This document shows positions 24,076 through 26,883 of a stretch of DNA of 26,883 nucleotides, piece by piece. Both the position numbers and the translations under genes were made by a program. Source of the DNA: Anaerorhabdus sp036637135 (GTDB lineage: Bacteria; Bacillota_I; Bacilli_A; Erysipelotrichales; Erysipelotrichaceae); the NCBI RefSeq assembly GCF_036637135.1, contig NZ_JAVWNC010000028.1:1-26883 (forward strand), in the 5' to 3' direction. Each line of letters opens with the position of its first letter. Position 1 is the first letter of the stretch. The notes beneath the pieces are model-generated. The model was not told where the DNA came from. It made no database searches and worked only from the letters and a program-made list of their open reading frames with translations.

Positions 24076-25228
24076 CCCTTGTTCCATACATATGTCTTAC
24101 AAATTCTCTTGAAATTCTATCACTTTCAATTAATTCTTCTAACGAAGGATTTTCTACGAAAGGACATTGTTTCACTGCTTGTATGACATAATCTTCTATT
24201 TCCAAAAATTTAATTTTATCTTCAAGAAATAATGATACAGCTTCTTCATCGGCACCATTCATAATAGCGCCTAAATTACCACCCTTCTTACCTACCTCAT
24301 ATGCAAGAGCAAGTAATGGGAAGCGTTCTAAATCTGGTATTTGGAAGTGTAACTCGGGATAATCAAAGAAACTAAATGGCTTATCACCATACATCTTTAA
24401 GCGTCTAGGATAAGATAAAGCATATTGAATTGGAATTTTCATATCGGCTGATCCCATTTGCGCAATAACAGAATGATCACGATATTGAACTAAAGAATGC
24501 ACAACACTCTCTTTATGAATAACAACCTCAATTTTATCAAATGGTATATCAAATAAATAATGAGCTTCAATTACTTCAAAACCTTTATTACACATTGTTG
24601 CACTATCTATTGTGATACGTCCACCCATTTTCCAGTTAGGATGTTTTAATGCTTGTTCCTTTGTTACATTTGTAAGTTCAGCTCTTGTCTTATCTCTAAA
24701 GCTTCCACCACTTGCTGTGACAATAAGGCGATCAATTTCAGAGATATTATTTCCTTGTAAACATTGAAGAATAGCTGAATGTTCGGAATCAATTGGCAAT
24801 AAAATGACATTATAATCATTTAAAGCTTTTTTAATTAATGGCCCTCCGGCTACTAAACTTTCTTTATTCGCTAATGCTATGTATTTAACTTTCTTAATAG
24901 CTTCTAATAAAGGTTTCAACCCTCTAAAACCGACGATAGCACTAACAAAAGTATCATAATCATCAAGATTTGCTAATTGGCATAACCCTTCATCCCCCAC
25001 ATAGAATTCGATGTTTGAGTATTGCTTTTTAAGAGCAATCGCATCACCATCCTTCGCAACACAGATGTGTTTGATGTTAGGGAACTGTATTAAAATTTCA
25101 TGAACTTTATCGATATTGTGTCCAACACTGAAGGCATATAAATTAAATTCTTCTGGATGAGACGCAATCACTTCTATTGTTTGGGTTCCAATGGAACCAC
25201 TTGCTCCTAAGAGTACTATATTTTTCAT
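24065..25228 (-). CDS. dxr: 1-deoxy-D-xylulose-5-phosphate reductoisomerase
   Basis: A cytoplasmic enzyme of 387 residues that makes 2-C-methyl-D-erythritol-4-phosphate from deoxyxylulose phosphate with NADPH, the committed step of the MEP isoprenoid pathway. It shows the NADPH loop GASGSIG (8-14), ALANKESLVAGG (118-129), the metal-binding Asp147 and Glu149 in PIDSEHSA, ASGGSFRD (172-179), and NKGFEVIEA (214-222) with Glu218 as third ligand. Its first four bases overlap the cdsA stop (ATGA), showing translational coupling. Its product line feeds UppS, encoded in the same operon. It ends in a terminator whose stem includes the stop codon. Confidence 0.97.
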   Translation of the reverse strand: MKNIVLLGASGSIGTQTIEVIASHPEEFNLYAFSVGHNIDKVHEILIQFPNIKHICVAKDGDAIALKKQYSNIEFYVGDEGLCQLANLDDYDTFVSAIVGFRGLKPLLEAIKKVKYIALANKESLVAGGPLIKKALNDYNVILLPIDSEHSAILQCLQGNNISEIDRLIVTASGGSFRDKTRAELTNVTKEQALKHPNWKMGGRITIDSATMCNKGFEVIEAHYLFDIPFDKIEVVIHKESVVHSLVQYRDHSVIAQMGSADMKIPIQYALSYPRRLKMYGDKPFSFFDYPELHFQIPDLERFPLLALAYEVGKKGGNLGAIMNGADEEAVSLFLEDKIKFLEIEDYVIQAVKQCPFVENPSLEELIESDRISREFVRHMYGTRETV

Positions 25229-26007
25229 ATTATCACCATAACCTCAATAAATAACAAAATAGCATGGAAATACATTAAACAAAATAACAAACTATCTACT
25301 CGATCTAATACACCACCGTGTCCAGGGAATATCGAACCGAAATCTTTTACATGGTATTGACGTTTAACCGCGCTAAAAGATAAATCTCCTATTTGTGCAA
25401 TGATGGGTAGCGTAAGCGATGAAAACAAGATTACTCCTGGATCAAACATATTCGGAATAACTAACATTGCGAATGCATAAGATGCAACAGCACCTGTAAA
25501 CCAGCCACCAATTGCCCCTTCCCATGTTTTCTTAGGAGAAATACGTTCAATTAGTTTATGTTTACCAAAGAAAACTCCAAAGAAATAAGCTCCAATATCA
25601 CATCCAAAACAAGCTAACGCAACATAAATCATGACCAATCCGCCATAATTATAGATATGAATAATACCTTTAACAGCTAGCGTTAAAATCATTGTCATAA
25701 CAAAGACATAACTTAAATCTTCGATACTAATTTCTTTTGTAAAAATATGAATTACAAATAATACAATTAAGAATGCAATAATAGCTGGAATATAGAAATC
25801 AATTGGTACTAAATACATGACAAGCGTGCTTGCAAATAAGAATGCCACCAATCCCCAACTGATCTTTCCACCTCGTACTGCCAATATTTCATAAGAAGCA
25901 AGACCACTTACCGCAAAAACAAGTAGTAATAAGGGTATACCACCCAAAACAAGAGGAGGTATAGCTACAAGGGCAATAATCAACCCCGTTACAAAACGCT
26001 GCTTCAT
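25225..26007 (-). CDS. cdsA: Phosphatidate cytidylyltransferase
   Basis: A polytopic membrane protein of 260 residues that makes CDP-diacylglycerol from phosphatidic acid and CTP. It has about seven hydrophobic segments, the SPKKTWEG motif (157-164), and the family signature GDLSFSAVKRQ (207-217) followed by VKDFG (220-224) and PGHGGVLDRVDS (228-239). Both junctions overlap by 4 nt, with uppS upstream and dxr downstream, so it is the middle gene of a coupled operon for lipid and isoprenoid precursors. Confidence 0.96.
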   Translation of the reverse strand: MKQRFVTGLIIALVAIPPLVLGGIPLLLLVFAVSGLASYEILAVRGGKISWGLVAFLFASTLVMYLVPIDFYIPAIIAFLIVLFVIHIFTKEISIEDLSYVFVMTMILTLAVKGIIHIYNYGGLVMIYVALACFGCDIGAYFFGVFFGKHKLIERISPKKTWEGAIGGWFTGAVASYAFAMLVIPNMFDPGVILFSSLTLPIIAQIGDLSFSAVKRQYHVKDFGSIFPGHGGVLDRVDSLLFCLMYFHAILLFIEVMVII

Positions 26008-26705
26008 TTCTGAATTCCTCCAAATCGACGATCACGTTTCTTAAAATCCTCTAAACAACGATTAAATTCTTCTGGTGTAAATTCAGGCCAAGTTTCGTCA
26101 ACAAAAATGAGTTCACTATATGCAATTTGCCACAATAAAAAATTAGATATACGATACTCTCCACTTGTTCGAATTAAACAATCAATTTGTGGGTAATCTT
26201 TTGTCATTAAGTATTGTTCAAATTGTTTTTCATCTATATCTAAGGTTTGTTTGCCTTCTTGCACTTCTTTTGCAAATTCTTTTGCAGCAAGCAAGATCTC
26301 TCTTTGCGAACCATAATTCATCGCAAAACACAAAATCATACCTGTGTTATTCTTCGTATCTTCAATTGCCTTTTGAAACAACTTTGCTGTTTCTTTTGGA
26401 ATTCCTTCCATTTGACCTATCATTTGAATTCTAATATTCTTTTCCATCAATTCCTTCAAAAATTTTTGAAAGAAGACAGCGGGTAATTTCATCAAATAAT
26501 TAACTTCTTCCTCAGGTCTTTTCCAATTCTCAGTAGAAAAAGCAAACAACGTTAAGACTTCTATTCCGTCATCGTTTGCTGCAATTGCTATATTTCTAAC
26601 ATTCTCTGATCCTTGGTAATGTCCTTGGGTACGCATCTTATTTTGACGTTTTGCCCATCGTCCATTGCCATCCATGATGATAGCTACATGTTTTATTTTA
26701 TCCAT
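26004..26705 (-). CDS. uppS: Isoprenyl (undecaprenyl diphosphate) synthase
   Basis: A cytoplasmic cis-prenyltransferase of 233 residues that extends farnesyl diphosphate with isopentenyl units to give undecaprenyl diphosphate, the lipid carrier for wall polymers. The catalytic Asp12 is in IIMDGNGRWAKR (9-20); FAFSTENWKRP (54-64) and, near the C-terminus, LIRTSGEYRISNFLLWQ are present. The ATG follows an AGGTGA site. It is the first visible gene of the uppS-cdsA-dxr operon. The DUF368 protein encoded downstream acts on the recycled form of its product. Confidence 0.96.
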   Translation of the reverse strand: MDKIKHVAIIMDGNGRWAKRQNKMRTQGHYQGSENVRNIAIAANDDGIEVLTLFAFSTENWKRPEEEVNYLMKLPAVFFQKFLKELMEKNIRIQMIGQMEGIPKETAKLFQKAIEDTKNNTGMILCFAMNYGSQREILLAAKEFAKEVQEGKQTLDIDEKQFEQYLMTKDYPQIDCLIRTSGEYRISNFLLWQIAYSELIFVDETWPEFTPEEFNRCLEDFKKRDRRFGGIQK

Positions 26706-26883
26706 AACATCACCTTACTCATGAAAATATTTTAGCATATTTCACAAATGAATGATAGTTCTTGACTCATCAAATTCAAAATCAGCTTATTCATTAATCA
26801 ATTATCTAATTCACTCCTTTATTAATTCTCGTGAATGGTAAAAAATATAGAGTTTTTGACTTATATTAGTATTCATAAAGAAA
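26706..26883. other. Upstream region of uppS, no gene recognised
   Basis: About 178 nt to the right edge. On the minus strand TGC plus TAAAAT (at about 26736-26731) gives an extended -10 box about 26 nt before uppS, with no good -35. No frr or other usual uppS neighbour is in view, and only very short open frames exist here. Confidence 0.4.

Noticed and set aside
26730..26795. Short minus-strand frame (about 20 codons, MNKLILNLMSQ...) before uppS
   Set aside because: The nearest GGAG is about 19 nt from its ATG, and the uppS -10 candidate overlaps its end, so a leader peptide is not supported.
1..26883. CRISPR arrays, defence systems, phage or insertion sequence genes
   Set aside because: No regular spaced repeats, transposase, integrase, capsid or nuclease-defence signatures were found on either strand.

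Overview
The window is AT-rich bacterial chromosome with strong GGAGG-type ribosome binding sites, short intergenic gaps and many U-tailed hairpin terminators. It holds peptidoglycan and undecaprenyl-phosphate genes, PASTA repeats, a PRD/PTS-type regulator and galactitol-family and mannose-family PTS parts. This points to a low-GC Gram-positive (Firmicutes), possibly an Erysipelotrichia-like lineage. The phylum is a firm inference; the class is a guess. No rRNA, tRNA, CRISPR array, transposase or phage gene was seen.

Left part (1-3770), amino-sugar catabolism: a gene start cut by the left edge, preceded by a promoter overlapped by a perfect 9+9 bp palindrome; agaS plus a mannose-family PTS EIIA on the minus strand; nagA on the plus strand. 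agaS and nagA diverge from well-formed back-to-back promoters. A small membrane protein follows nagA.

Middle part (3770-14320), housekeeping and cell surface: a DUF4870-like membrane protein and tex (minus), a membrane-anchored protein made almost only of about eight PASTA-like repeats with no kinase domain (plus), a two-gene operon of an anchored unknown protein and a 1019-residue secreted N-acetylglucosaminidase with three C-terminal repeats (minus), galE, and an 83-residue stand-alone protein resembling an internal segment of YloV/FakA kinases.

Right part (14321-26883), isoprenoid/envelope genes split by a sugar operon, all on the minus strand: uppS-cdsA-dxr overlap by 4 bases at each junction and end in a terminator. 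In many Firmicutes rseP comes next. Here about 7.5 kb of carbohydrate genes intervene: PRD regulator, class II ketose-bisphosphate aldolase, archaeal-type triose-phosphate isomerase, divergent YjbQ, galactitol-type PTS EIIA, EIIB and EIIC, an unknown membrane protein, and a FucA-type aldolase. Two hairpins follow, then an rseP promoter, rseP, and a DUF368 (PopT-type undecaprenyl-phosphate translocase) gene.

The sugar operon is the best candidate for undescribed biology. It encodes uptake with phosphorylation, two mechanistically different aldolases and a triose isomerase, but no visible polyol dehydrogenase or sugar-phosphate kinase. This fits a substrate that the PTS converts directly to a cleavable phosphate ester; the substrate cannot be named from sequence alone. 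A 26-bp near-perfect palindrome plus a third half-site lies just upstream of a promoter with a poor -35 box in front of the regulator, which suggests activator control.
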